Under the pieces are notes generated by a model, which had not been told where the DNA came from, searched no databases, and saw only the letters and a list, made by a program, of their open reading frames with translations. A DNA stretch of 64,000 nucleotides. Origin: Imbricaverruca yamaguchii (Eukaryota; Arthropoda; Thecostraca; Neoverrucidae). Below are positions 55,036-64,000 of this stretch, piece after piece. The DNA lies in NCBI GenBank assembly GCA_034440575.1, contig JAOTOL010000878.1, forward strand, positions 62,001 through 126,000. The letters run 5' to 3'. Position numbers and translations under genes: made by a program. How positions within the stretch are numbered: position 1 is the stretch's first letter; every line of letters begins with the position of its first letter.

Positions 55036-55149
55036 GCTCGACAGCATTCAACACCGAAATCGACGGGGGCGACTCACACAGGCTGGGACAATGTCGAACC
55101 TCGCGGCAGGTCTCCACGGTTACCTCTCCAAATCTGGCCCCATATTGGT

Positions 55150-55378
55150 GGCCACGCCACGGAGCACTATCTGCAATGGTCACCCCAGCCGCCACGGAGC
55201 ACCATCTACACTAGTCACCCCAGCCGCCAGGGAGCACCATCTGCACTGGTCACCCCAGCCGCCAGGGAGCACCATCTGCACTGGTCACCCCAGCCGCCAG
55301 GGAGCACCATCTGCACTGGTCACCCCAGCCGCCAGGGAGCACCATCTGCACTGGTTACCCCAGCCGCCACGGCAAGCC
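55150..55378. repeat. 35-bp minisatellite, about 6 units
   Basis: The unit contains GCCAGGGAGCACCATCTGCA and CTGGTCACCCCAGCC with a 35-base period (55226, 55261 and so on). Confidence 0.95.
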
Positions 55379-55779
55379 ACAGCTCGCTGTGACGGTCAGG
55401 CCCGCACACGACTCGGCAACCTCGGCAGCGCAGCGACAGTGCGGAAAACTGGCGCGCCGAAACCTCACCCCTGAACCGGAACTGCACGCTCTGGTGGTGG
55501 GGTCGACGCCAACGTACACAGGCCCTAACGTGTGTCCGGGGCACGTAAAACCATCCCGGCACACGCCGGGAGATGACTTAGTTTATGACGAAAACCGATA
55601 GTGGGAAGCAATAAAGAAACACCATCAGATAGATGAGACATGTAAAGGGCAGCCGTTGTCATGGTTACACCGGGGGTGAGGGTGGGGTGGGGGTGGGGGC
55701 GGTCAGCATGTCAGAACCAGCTGACAGCGACACGGCTTGGTCCGGTGTAACACTGTCAGGTGACACGATAGAAGGTGAC

Positions 55780-55967
55780 AAGTGACACATGGAAGCCGAC
55801 AAATGACAGGTGTCAGATGACACATGGGAGAAGACAAATGACATGTGACAGATAACAAATAGGAGAAGACAAATGACAGGTGACAGATGACACATGGAAG
55901 GCGGCAAATGACAGGTGAAAGACGCAAGGTGGCAGGCGACACATGGAAGGCGACAAATGACAGATGG
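55780..55967. repeat. GACAAATGACAGGTGACAGATGACACATGG minisatellite, left part
   Basis: Period about 35 with ACA(A/G)ATGACAGGTGACAG and GACACATGGGAGAAG blocks. The array is interrupted by the TIR element at 55974-58834 and continues at 58841. Confidence 0.9.
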
Positions 55968-55973
55968 CATATG

Positions 55974-56610
55974 GGGTCATTCCACGTCAAATCGCACAAG
56001 AAATTCCCCGACCCCCTCCGATTTTGATGAAAATTGGTACACCTGTAGTACCAAGTAAAAGAACACATCACGCCAACTTTTAGCCCAGAGTGACCTCTGG
56101 GGTCAGGTCTAGAGGTCATCCTAGGTCACGATTTTTTACCGACTTGACATCAATAAATTGCAAATATCTCGTGTGTTATTTAACTTAGCGGAATGAAATT
56201 GGTGTCAAAGTGTGCAGAAGCCCTGGGCCATTCAGAAATATGGCAAAAGTTGCACGTGACCTCCCCGTGACCTTTGACCTAACCAGGTCAAAGTATCCAA
56301 ATATATTTTTATATATGTTTGCCTGCCCCTAATTCGACGAAACGGTGCTATATTAATGGTCGTGATATTATCTAAGAACCTGCAAAAAAGAAAGGCGGAG
56401 ACTTGAAAACTTTTTGAGATATCGGCCTTCGAGTATTGTCATAGGACCAAATGCATGCATGTCCCAAGGCTATTTACTATATTATCGATGATAACTCTGG
56501 TTACCTTCGTCCGATTATCGTCAAATTTGTTGCGCAAGTCATCGGTGGCAAACTGAACTATTTTCCAGATTTTCAGGTTGACATGATCTCACATGAACTA
56601 ACATGACCTT
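55974..56610 (+). repeat. Left long terminal inverted repeat
   Basis: Matches the reverse complement of 58185-58834 with scattered differences: ACCCCCTCCGATTTT, ACACCTGTAGT, TTTTTACCGACTTGACA and CAGATTTTCAGGTTGAC. Confidence 0.8.
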
Positions 56611-57595
56611 GGGAAGTTTGTATTGCCTAAATACATGCAATATTGCAACTTACGTGAATATTCATGGCCATGATATGATTCATGATAACCGAGAAATCGG
56701 TAACATTGAGTACCGAAAGTGGACTAATACTGATAGGTCCACCTTAGAGGTGGTTACGCAAACTTCTGAAGATTTTGTGCGATCATTTTGCGAGCAGCTG
56801 GAAATACTTGTAAAGCATGATTTTGTCGCCCGTGCCCAAGGCAATTATCTGAAAGGCCTAAAGGAAACACTAGCTCCTGCAGAGGTAATTGTTATTGGAG
56901 ATTTTTCCGAAAACTACGCTATGGTTACACAGGATGAGGTACAGTCCCATCACTGGAACAAACTGCAGGTGACAATCCATCCGTTTGTGGCTTATTGGCG
57001 AAACAACGCAGGGGACCTCAAACATTTTTCATACTCTGCCATTTCCGACTGCCTGACGCATGATACTGTGGCTGTCCACCTGTTTCAAGGAAAACTCATT
57101 GAGCGCCTGGAAGCAGAATTAGGCCAGCGCCCCAAGAAGATATTTTATTTTTCAGATGGGGCTGCCTCGCAATACAAAAATTGTAAGAATTTCCTAAATT
57201 TGGCAGAGCATTCCGTCGACTTTGCAATAGACGCCGAGTGGCATTTCTTCGCAACCGCTCACGGAAAGGGACCGTGTGATGGCATTGGTGGGACGTTGAA
57301 AAGGTTAGCTAAAAAGGGAAGTCTGCAAGGAACTCTGATTGAGATCCCGGACCAGTTTTATCAGTGTGTAAAAAACCATGCCACTGGCACGTGCGTGGAG
57401 TATTTTCTCAAAACCGAGTGGGTCAAAGAAACTAAAGCGTTGAATGACAGATTCGCAGCTGCTCGCACAATACTGGGAACAAGGAATGTCCATCGTGTTA
57501 CTCCGTCTCCACGTAATGGTATGGTGGTTGTGAGATGGTTTTCCGGCAGCGAGCGTGAGGTACGTGTGGCGAAAAAGGTTGGTAGTTCTTCGTGA
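56603..57595 (+). CDS. Transposon ORF, uncharacterised (transposase-like) protein
   Basis: An open frame of 330 codons between the TIRs. The first ~35 residues overlap the TIR edge and look non-homologous; family-like sequence starts at YRKWTNTDRSTLEVVTQ. Conserved-looking blocks: VIVIGDFSENYAMVTQDEVQ (about residue 95), FVAYWRN, KIFYFSDGAASQYKNCKNF (about residue 180), EWHFFATAHGKGPCDGIGGT (about residue 215) and a C-terminal VVVRW. I recognise these motifs from many unnamed arthropod and cnidarian proteins. Asp residues in GDFSEN, SDGAASQ and CDGIGG are spaced like an acidic catalytic set, which fits a transposase but is inference. The N-terminus is probably missing. Confidence 0.6.
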   Translation: MTLGSLYCLNTCNIATYVNIHGHDMIHDNREIGNIEYRKWTNTDRSTLEVVTQTSEDFVRSFCEQLEILVKHDFVARAQGNYLKGLKETLAPAEVIVIGDFSENYAMVTQDEVQSHHWNKLQVTIHPFVAYWRNNAGDLKHFSYSAISDCLTHDTVAVHLFQGKLIERLEAELGQRPKKIFYFSDGAASQYKNCKNFLNLAEHSVDFAIDAEWHFFATAHGKGPCDGIGGTLKRLAKKGSLQGTLIEIPDQFYQCVKNHATGTCVEYFLKTEWVKETKALNDRFAAARTILGTRNVHRVTPSPRNGMVVVRWFSGSEREVRVAKKVGSSS

Positions 57596-58184
57596 ATATA
57601 CGGTACTGCTGTTCAACTTGTTTTATGGTCGCGGCTATTTGCATATCAGAAACATTTACTGGCCCTCCCGATAAAATGTTAGTACGAAACGCACGCGAGC
57701 TGAAATAATATATTCAGGCTATAAAAACCGAGGAAACATATTTTTTTGCGAATAACTTTTGCCAAAATAAAGATAGAAATATAATTTTGTTACAATTATA
57801 TTTTCCTCGTCAGGCCGCGTTGATTGATGAATCACATGACTTAGCTAGCTGAACATTTGATCCTGACCCCAGTTTACCTCCAGGTCACCCTAAACCGAGG
57901 TCAAGTGATGACCTAGCTTGATCATATTATACATCATGATTAACCAGAGGATCTCGATGGCATTAAAATTATTTATCTATCTTGATTCTATATAAAGTTA
58001 TTGACGAAAGTGTGACATGACCTCATAGTGACCTCACGTGACCTTGCAGAGGACACTTGTTCAAAATAAAACTTGGCTCGTTTGGAGTAGCCTAACCTAA
58101 AACTAGGTAATATAGCCTGTACGAGCCAAATTCAGCGTTTTTGTTCAGGAAAATATTTTTCTTTCCCTGTTGGCTTGTAATGGA

Positions 58185-58834
58185 GAGGTCACTGCCAGGT
58201 CATGTGAGGTCAGGTCAACTTGAAAATCTGTCAAATAGTTCAGCTTGCCACCGATGATTTGCCCACCAAATTTGACGATAATAGGACCAAGGAAACCAGA
58301 GTTATCATCGATGATATGGTAAATAGCATCGGGGCATGCTTCGATTTGGTCCTGTGACAATACCTACTCAAAGGCCGATATCTCAAAAAGTTTTAGAGTC
58401 TCCGCCTTTCTTTTTTGCACGCTCTTAGATAATATCAGGACCATTAATTCAGCCACGTTTAGTCGAATTAGGGGCAGGCAAACATATAGAAAAATGCATT
58501 TTGATAATTTGACCTCGTTAGGTCAAGGGTCACGGAGAGGTCACGTGCAACTTTTGCCATATTTCTGAATGGCCAAGGGTTTCTGCGCACTTTAACACCA
58601 ATGTCGTTCCGCTAAGTTAATTAACATCTAATATATATGCATTTGATTGTTGTCAAGTCGGTAAAAATAGGCGACTTACGATGACCTCTAAATCTGGCCC
58701 AGAGGTCACCCAGGGCTGAAAGTTAGCGTGTGAGGTTCGTTCACTTGGCACTACAGGTGTATCAATTTTCATAAAAATCGGAGGGGGTCGGGTTCAAAAT
58801 AGCCAATTCTTGTGCGATTTGACGTGGAATGCCC
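58185..58834 (-). repeat. Right long terminal inverted repeat
   Basis: Inverted partner of the left repeat; ends GACGTGGAATGCCC at 58834. Confidence 0.8.
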
Positions 58835-58840
58835 CATATG

Positions 58841-59480
58841 ACACATGGGAGGAGACAAATGACAAGTGACACATGGAAGACGATAAATGACAGGTGCCAG
58901 ATGACACATGGGAGAGGATAAATGACAGGTGACAGATGACAAATGAGAGAAGACAAATGACAGGCGACAGATGACAGATTGGATGAGACAAATGACAGGT
59001 GACAGATGCAAGGTGGCAGGTGACACATGGAAGGGGACAAATGCCAGGTGATAAATGACACATGGGAGGAGACAAATGGCAGGTGACAGATGACACATGA
59101 AAGGAGCCAAATGACAGGTGGTAGATGTCACATTGGAGGAGACAAATGTCAGGTGGCAGATAACACATGGGAGGAGACAAATGACAGGTGACAGATGCAA
59201 GGTGGCAGGTGACAGATGCAAGGTGGCAGGTGACAGATGCAAGGTGGCAGGTGACACATGGAAGGCGACAAATGACAGGTGACAGATGACACATGGGAGG
59301 AGACAAATGGCAGGTGACAGATGACACATGGGAGGAGACAAATGACAAGTGGTAGATGAGACATCGGAGGATACAAATGTCAGGTGGCAGATAACACATG
59401 GGAGGAGACAAATGACAGGTGCCAGATGATACATGGGAGAAGACAAATGACAGGTGACAGATGCAAGGTGGCAGGTGAGA
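58841..59480. repeat. GACAAATGACAGGTGACAGATGACACATGG minisatellite, right part
   Basis: Continuation of the array at 55780-55967, about 18 units with a period near 35 and variants such as TGCAAGGTGGCAGGTGACAG. Confidence 0.93.
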
Positions 59481-59564
59481 GCTCATGCAGTTGTGTTGTG
59501 GCAGGTGATAGCTCTGTTGTGCGTCGACCCATGTGTGCTGGCAACCGGCCAGCGATCCCACGGG

Positions 59565-59880
59565 GCTGGACCATGACCTGAAACGGAGCCGACCGTGACC
59601 CGGGACTGGATCGTAACCCCTCGGGACTGGGCCGTGACCTGGGACTGGATCATGACCCGGGACTGGGCCGTGATCTTGGACTAGACCACGACTGGGTGCT
59701 GGACCATGACCTGAGACTAGACCGTGACCCTCCGAACCGGACCGTGACCGGGGACTGCGTCGGGAGTGAACCGTGACCAAGGACTGGACCGTGACCCCAC
59801 GACTGCGTTGGGATTGGACAGTGAGCCGGGAGTGAACCGTGACCCTGTAACTGCGCTGTGACTCGAAGCTGTTCCGCGAC
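59565..59880. repeat. Degenerate ~18-20-bp repeat (GGACTGGACCGTGACC)
   Basis: GGGACTGGGCCGTGACCTG and relatives (GACTGGATCATGACCCG, GAACCGGACCGTGACC) recur about 15 times with drift. Confidence 0.85.
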
Positions 59881-59929
59881 CTGGAATGCAGCAACATCTC
59901 ACAGATGGTACACATCGATCCGCCGTTAC

Positions 59930-62900
59930 CGCCGCCCATGCTCTCCCGCGGCCAGTGTCGCCACCCACCGTCTCCTGTGGTCAGTGTCGCCACCCACCGT
60001 CTCCTGCGGTCAGTGTCGCCGCCCATGGTCTCCTGTGATCAGTGTCGCCGCCCATGTCTCCGTGGTCAGTGTCGCCACCCACCGTCTCCTGTGGTCAGTG
60101 TCGCCACCCACCGTCTCCTGTGGTCAGTGTCGCCACCCATGGTCTCCTGTGGTCAGTGTCGCCGCCCACGGTCTCCTGTGGTCAGTGTCGCCACCCACGG
60201 TCTCCTGTGGTCAGTGTCGCCGCCCACGGTCTCCCGTGGTCAGTGTCGCCACCCAGTCTCCTGTGGTCAGTGTCGCCACCCACCGTCTCCTGTGGTCAGT
60301 GTCGCCACCCACCGTCTCCTGTGGTCACCGTCTCCTGTGGTCAGTGTCGTCGCCCATGTCCCTGTGGTCAGTGTCGCCGCCCATGCTCTCCCGCGGCCAG
60401 TGTCGCCACCTACCGTCTCCTGTGGTCAGTGTCGCCACCCATGGTCTCCTGTGGTCAGTGTCGCCGCCCATGGTCTCCTGTGGTCAGTGTCGCCACCCAC
60501 CGTCTCCTGTGGTCAGTGTCGCCACCCACCGTCTCCTGTGGTCAGTGTCGCCGCCCACGGTCTCCTGTGGTCAGTGTCGCCACCCACAGTCTCCTGTGGT
60601 CAGTGTCGCCGCCCATGCTCTCCCGCGGCCAGTGTCGCCACCCACCGTCTCCTGTGGTCAGTGTCGCCACCCACGGTCTCCTGTGGTCAGTGTCGCCACC
60701 CACAGTCTCCTGTGGTCAGTGTCGCCGCCCATGCTCTCCCGCGGCCAGTGTCGCCACCCACCGTCTCCTGTGGTCAGTGTCGCCACCGGTCTCCTGTGGT
60801 CAGTGTCGCCACCCACCGTCTCCTGTGGTCAGTGTCGCCACCCACGGTCTCCTGTGGTCAGTGTCGCCACCCACCGTCTCCTGTGGTCAGTGTCGCCGCC
60901 CATGGTCTCCTGTGGTCAGTGTCGCCGCCCATGCTCTCCCGCGGCCAGTGTCGCCACCTACCGTCCCTGTGGTAGTGTCGCCAACCGTCTCCTGTGGTCA
61001 GTGTCGCCACCCATGGTCTCCTGTGGTCAGTGTCGCCGCCCATGGTCTCCTGTGGTCAGTGTCGCCACCCACCGTCTCCTGTGGTCAGTGTCGCCACCCA
61101 CCGTCTCCTGTGGTCAGTGTCGCCGCCCACGGTCTCCTGTGGTCAGTGTCGCCACCCACAGTCTCCTGTGGTCAGTGTCGCCGCCCATGCTCTCCCGCGG
61201 CTAGTGTCGCCACCCACCGTCTACTGTGGTCAGTGTCGCCACCCACGGTCTCCTGTGGTCAGTGTCGCCACACATGGTCTCCCGCGGCCAGTGTCGCCGC
61301 CCATGGTCTCCCGCGGCCAGTGTCGCCACCCACCGTCTCCTGTGGTCAGTGTCGCCACCCATGGTCTCCCGCGGCCAGTGTCGCCACCCACCGTCTCCTG
61401 TGGTCAGTGTCGCCACCCACGGTCTCCTGTGGTCAGTGTCGCCACCCACCGTCTCGGTGTTGTCAGTGTCGCCGCCAGTGTCGCCACCCACCGTCTCCTG
61501 TGGTCAGTGTCGCCACCCACGGTCTCCTGTGGTCAGTGTCGCCACCCACCGTCTCCTGTGGTCAGTGTCGCCACCCACGGTCTCCTGTGGTCAGTGTCGC
61601 CACCCACCGTCTCCTGTGGTCAGTGTCGCCGCCCATGGTCTCCTGTGGTCAGTGTCGCCGCCCATGGTCTCCCGCGGCCAGTGTCGCCACCCACCGTCTC
61701 CTGTGGTCAGTGTCGCCACCCACGGTCTCCTGTGGTCAGTGTCGCCACCCACGGTCTCCTGTGGGGTCAGTGTCGCCACCCACGGTCTCCTGTGGGGGTC
61801 TCCTGTGGTCAGTGTCGCCACCCACCGTCTCCTGTGGTCAGTGTCGCCACCCACGGTCTCCTGTGGTCAGTGTCGCCGCCCACGGTCTCCTGTGGTCAGT
61901 GTCGCCACCCACGGTCTCCTGTGGTCAGTGTCGCCGCCCATGGTCTCCCGCGGCCAGTGTCGCCACCCACCGTCTCCTGTGGTCAGTGTCGCCACCCACG
62001 GTCTCCTGTGGTCAGTGTCGCCACCCACCGTCTCCTGTGGTCAGTGTCGCCACCCACGGTCTCCTGTGGTCAGTGTCGCCGCCCATGGTCTCCTGTGGTC
62101 AGTGTCGCCGCCCATGGTCTCCTGTGGTCAGTGTCGCCACCCACGGTCTCCTGTGGTCAGTGTCGCCACCCATGGTCTCCTGTGGTCAGTGTCGCCACCC
62201 ACGGTCTCCTGTGGTCAGTGTCGCCACCCACCGTCTCCTGTGGTCAGTGTCGCCACCCACCGTCTCCTGTGGTCAGTGTCGCCACCCATGGTCTCCTGTG
62301 GTCAGTGTCGCCGCCCACGTCTCCTGTGGTCAGTGTCGCCACCCATGGTCTCCCGTGGTCAGTGTCGCCACCCACCGTCTCCTGTGGTCAGTGTCGCCGC
62401 CCATGGTCTCCTGTGGTCAGTGTCGCCACCCACCGTCTCCTGTGGTCAGTGTCGCCACCCACCGTCTCCTGTGGTCAGTGTCGCCACCCACGGTCTCCTG
62501 TGGTCAGTGTCGCCGCCCATGGTCTCCTGTGGTCAGTGTCGCCACCCACGGTCTCCTGTGGTCAGTGTCGCCACCCACGGTCTCCTGTGGTCAGTGTCGC
62601 CGCCCACGGTCTCCTGTGGTCAGTGTCGCCACCCATGGTCTCCTGTGGTCAGTGTCGCCGCCCATGGTCTCCTGTGGTCAGTGTCGCCACCCACCGTCTC
62701 CTGTGGTCAGTGTCGCCGCCCATGGTCTCCTGTGGTCAGTGTCGCCGCCCATGGTCTCCTGTGGTCAGTGTCGCCGCCCACTGTCTCCTGTGGTCAGTGT
62801 CGCCGCCCACGGTCTCCTGTGGTCAGTGTCGCCGCCCATGGTCTCCTGTGGTCAGTGTCGCCACCCACCGTCTCCTGTGGTCAGTGTCGCCACCCACCGT

Positions 62901-63662
62901 CTCCTGTGGTCAGTGTCGCCACCCATGGTCTCCTGGGGTCAGTGTCGCCGCCCATGGTCTCCCGGGTCAGTGTCGCCACCGTTCCTGTGGTCAGTGTCGC
63001 CACCCACGGTCTCCTGTGGTCAGTGTCGCCGCCCACGGTCTCCTGTGGTCAGTGTCGCCGCCCACGGTCTCCTGTGGTCAGTGTCGCCACCCACGGTCTC
63101 CTGTGGTCAGTGTGCCGCCCATGGTCTCCGGGCCAGTGTCGCCACCCACCGTCTCCTGTGGTCAGTGTCGCCACCCACGGTCTCCTGTGGTCAGTGTCGC
63201 CACCCACCGTCTCCTGTGGTCAGTGTCGCCGCCCATGGTCTCCTGTGGTCAGTGTCGCCGCCCATGGTCTCCCGCGGCCAGTGTCGCTACCCACCGTCTC
63301 CTGTGGTCAGTGTCGCCGCCCATGATCTCCTGTGGTCAGTGTCGTCGCCCACGGTCTCCTGTGGTCAGTGTCGCCACCCATGGTCTCCTGTGGTCAGTGT
63401 CGCCACCCACGGTCTCCTGTGGTCAGTGTCGCCGCCCACGGTCTCCTGTGGTCAGTGTCGCCGCCCACGGTCTCCTGTGGTCAGTGTCGCCGCCCACGGT
63501 CTCCTGTGGTCAGTGTCGCCGCCCATGGTCTCCTGTGGTCAGTGTCGCCGCCCATGGTCTCCTGGGGTTAGTGTTGCCGCCCACGGTCTCCTGTAGTCAG
63601 TGTCGCCGCCCATGATCTCCTGTGGTCAGTGTCGCCGCCCACGGTCTCCTGCGGTCATTGTC
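59930..63662. repeat. 30-bp minisatellite, ~120 units, 3.7 kb
   Basis: The unit GTCTCCTGTGGTCAGTGTCG plus CCACCCACC (variants CCGCCCATG and CCGCCCACG) is repeated. Some units read CTCTCCCGCGGCCAGTG and recur in blocks, suggesting higher-order duplication between about 59930 and 61200. Thirty is divisible by three, so all forward frames stay open for up to 1184 codons; this is a repeat effect. Rare indels (61470, 61765, 62970, 63110) break the frames. Confidence 0.98.
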
Positions 63663-64000
63663 GCCAAGCAATGCTTGGAGCGACTCGTGGAGGGTCACTT
63701 ATTGGCGCGACGGTCGCCTGCCAGTTCCTGCCGTTGTGGGCTGCCATCGTTAATGGAGACGATGTAAGCAGGCAAATGACATCCATCGCGGTCGTGCTCG
63801 TTGACACGTCGTACGCTTCGCATGCACGACGAGGAGGAACTCAAAACGGCGGGGCGTCGGCCTGCGCTGTGTCCCCGGCCGTGACAAAAGCGAGGAATGA
63901 TGGCGGGTTCAAGTTCTCCCATGCCACGCGAACTCAAACGCGAAACGACAAATAAAACGTTAAACGCTAAAAGGCGGTGGTGATGTATCGCTGAATATTC
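63663..64000. other. No gene recognised
   Basis: Unique sequence to the window end. No calcineurin exon or repeat seen. Confidence 0.5.

Larger units (their letters stand above)
55974..58834 (+). mobile_element. 2.86-kb DNA transposon with ~640-bp TIRs inserted in a minisatellite
   Basis: The ends are long inverted copies, about 55974-56610 and 58185-58834. The tips read GGGTCATTCCACGTCAAATC and, from the other end, GGGCATTCCACGTCAAATCG. CATATG flanks both sides (55968-55973, 58835-58840) as a 6-bp target duplication; because CATATG is palindromic it could instead be part of the TIR, leaving ATAT. Minisatellite units resume on either side, so the insertion is clear. It carries one 330-codon plus-strand frame (56603-57595). 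TIRs are rich in AGGTCA/TGACCT. Superfamily not identified. Confidence 0.85.

Noticed and set aside
60042..63615. Open frames of 1184 and 873 codons
   Set aside because: They are translations of the 30-bp tandem unit; all three forward frames are open at once, composition follows the repeat, and no signal or domain is present.
53368..64000. Earlier calcineurin exons
   Set aside because: I looked for the blocks with GDYVDRG, RGNHE and HGGLSP on the minus strand and found none, so they should lie beyond the window.

Overview
The window reads as eukaryotic, arthropod-like nuclear DNA. It contains one recognisable host gene in small GT-AG exons, LINE, SINE and terminal-inverted-repeat (TIR) elements, long dinucleotide runs and an unusually heavy load of minisatellites. 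The only confident host gene is the 3' part of a calcineurin A (protein phosphatase 2B catalytic subunit) gene on the minus strand. Seven exons between 53,367 and 29,177 join in frame into 282 codons plus a stop. They run from the late catalytic domain through the calcineurin-B-binding helix and the calmodulin-binding helix to the autoinhibitory segment. Residue choices such as YAACCDFLQ and [12 protein letters not shown] look arthropod-like (from memory of insect CanA); a crustacean is possible, but I cannot name a species. Exons for roughly the first 250 residues must lie beyond 64,000.

Layout. 1-2.5 kb: decayed CR1/L2-type LINE pieces, one interrupted by a tRNA-derived SINE with target-site duplication. 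2.5-11.9 kb: mostly featureless DNA with (AC)n and (GT)n runs. 11.9-20.5 kb: two head-to-tail copies of an RNase H-bearing LINE on the minus strand, each junction marked by the same 11-bp sequence. 20.8-25.5 kb: a 3.7-kb DNA transposon with about 300-bp TIRs and a perfect 10-bp target duplication, carrying a frameshifted gene of an uncharacterised family and possibly nested in an older TTAA-flanked element. 25.5-29.2 kb: a 54-bp minisatellite, then the GC-rich 3' flank/3'UTR of the calcineurin gene with poly(A) signals. 29.2-53.4 kb: calcineurin exons, with introns holding minisatellites of 65, 52, 49, 59, 24 and 36 bp, CRE clusters and SINEs. 53.4-64 kb: upstream intron or flank with a second TIR element (2.86 kb, 330-codon ORF) inserted into a 35-bp minisatellite, and a 3.7-kb array of a 30-bp unit.

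The most striking observation is in the last calcineurin intron. A 65-bp minisatellite has copied the final 3' splice site (branch-point-like motif, pyrimidines, AG) together with about 33 bp of the last exon, placing 13 extra acceptor-like sites upstream of the true one. Use of any of them, read on, meets a stop before the autoinhibitory segment. Long ORFs inside the minisatellites are treated as by-products of unit lengths divisible by three, not as genes.
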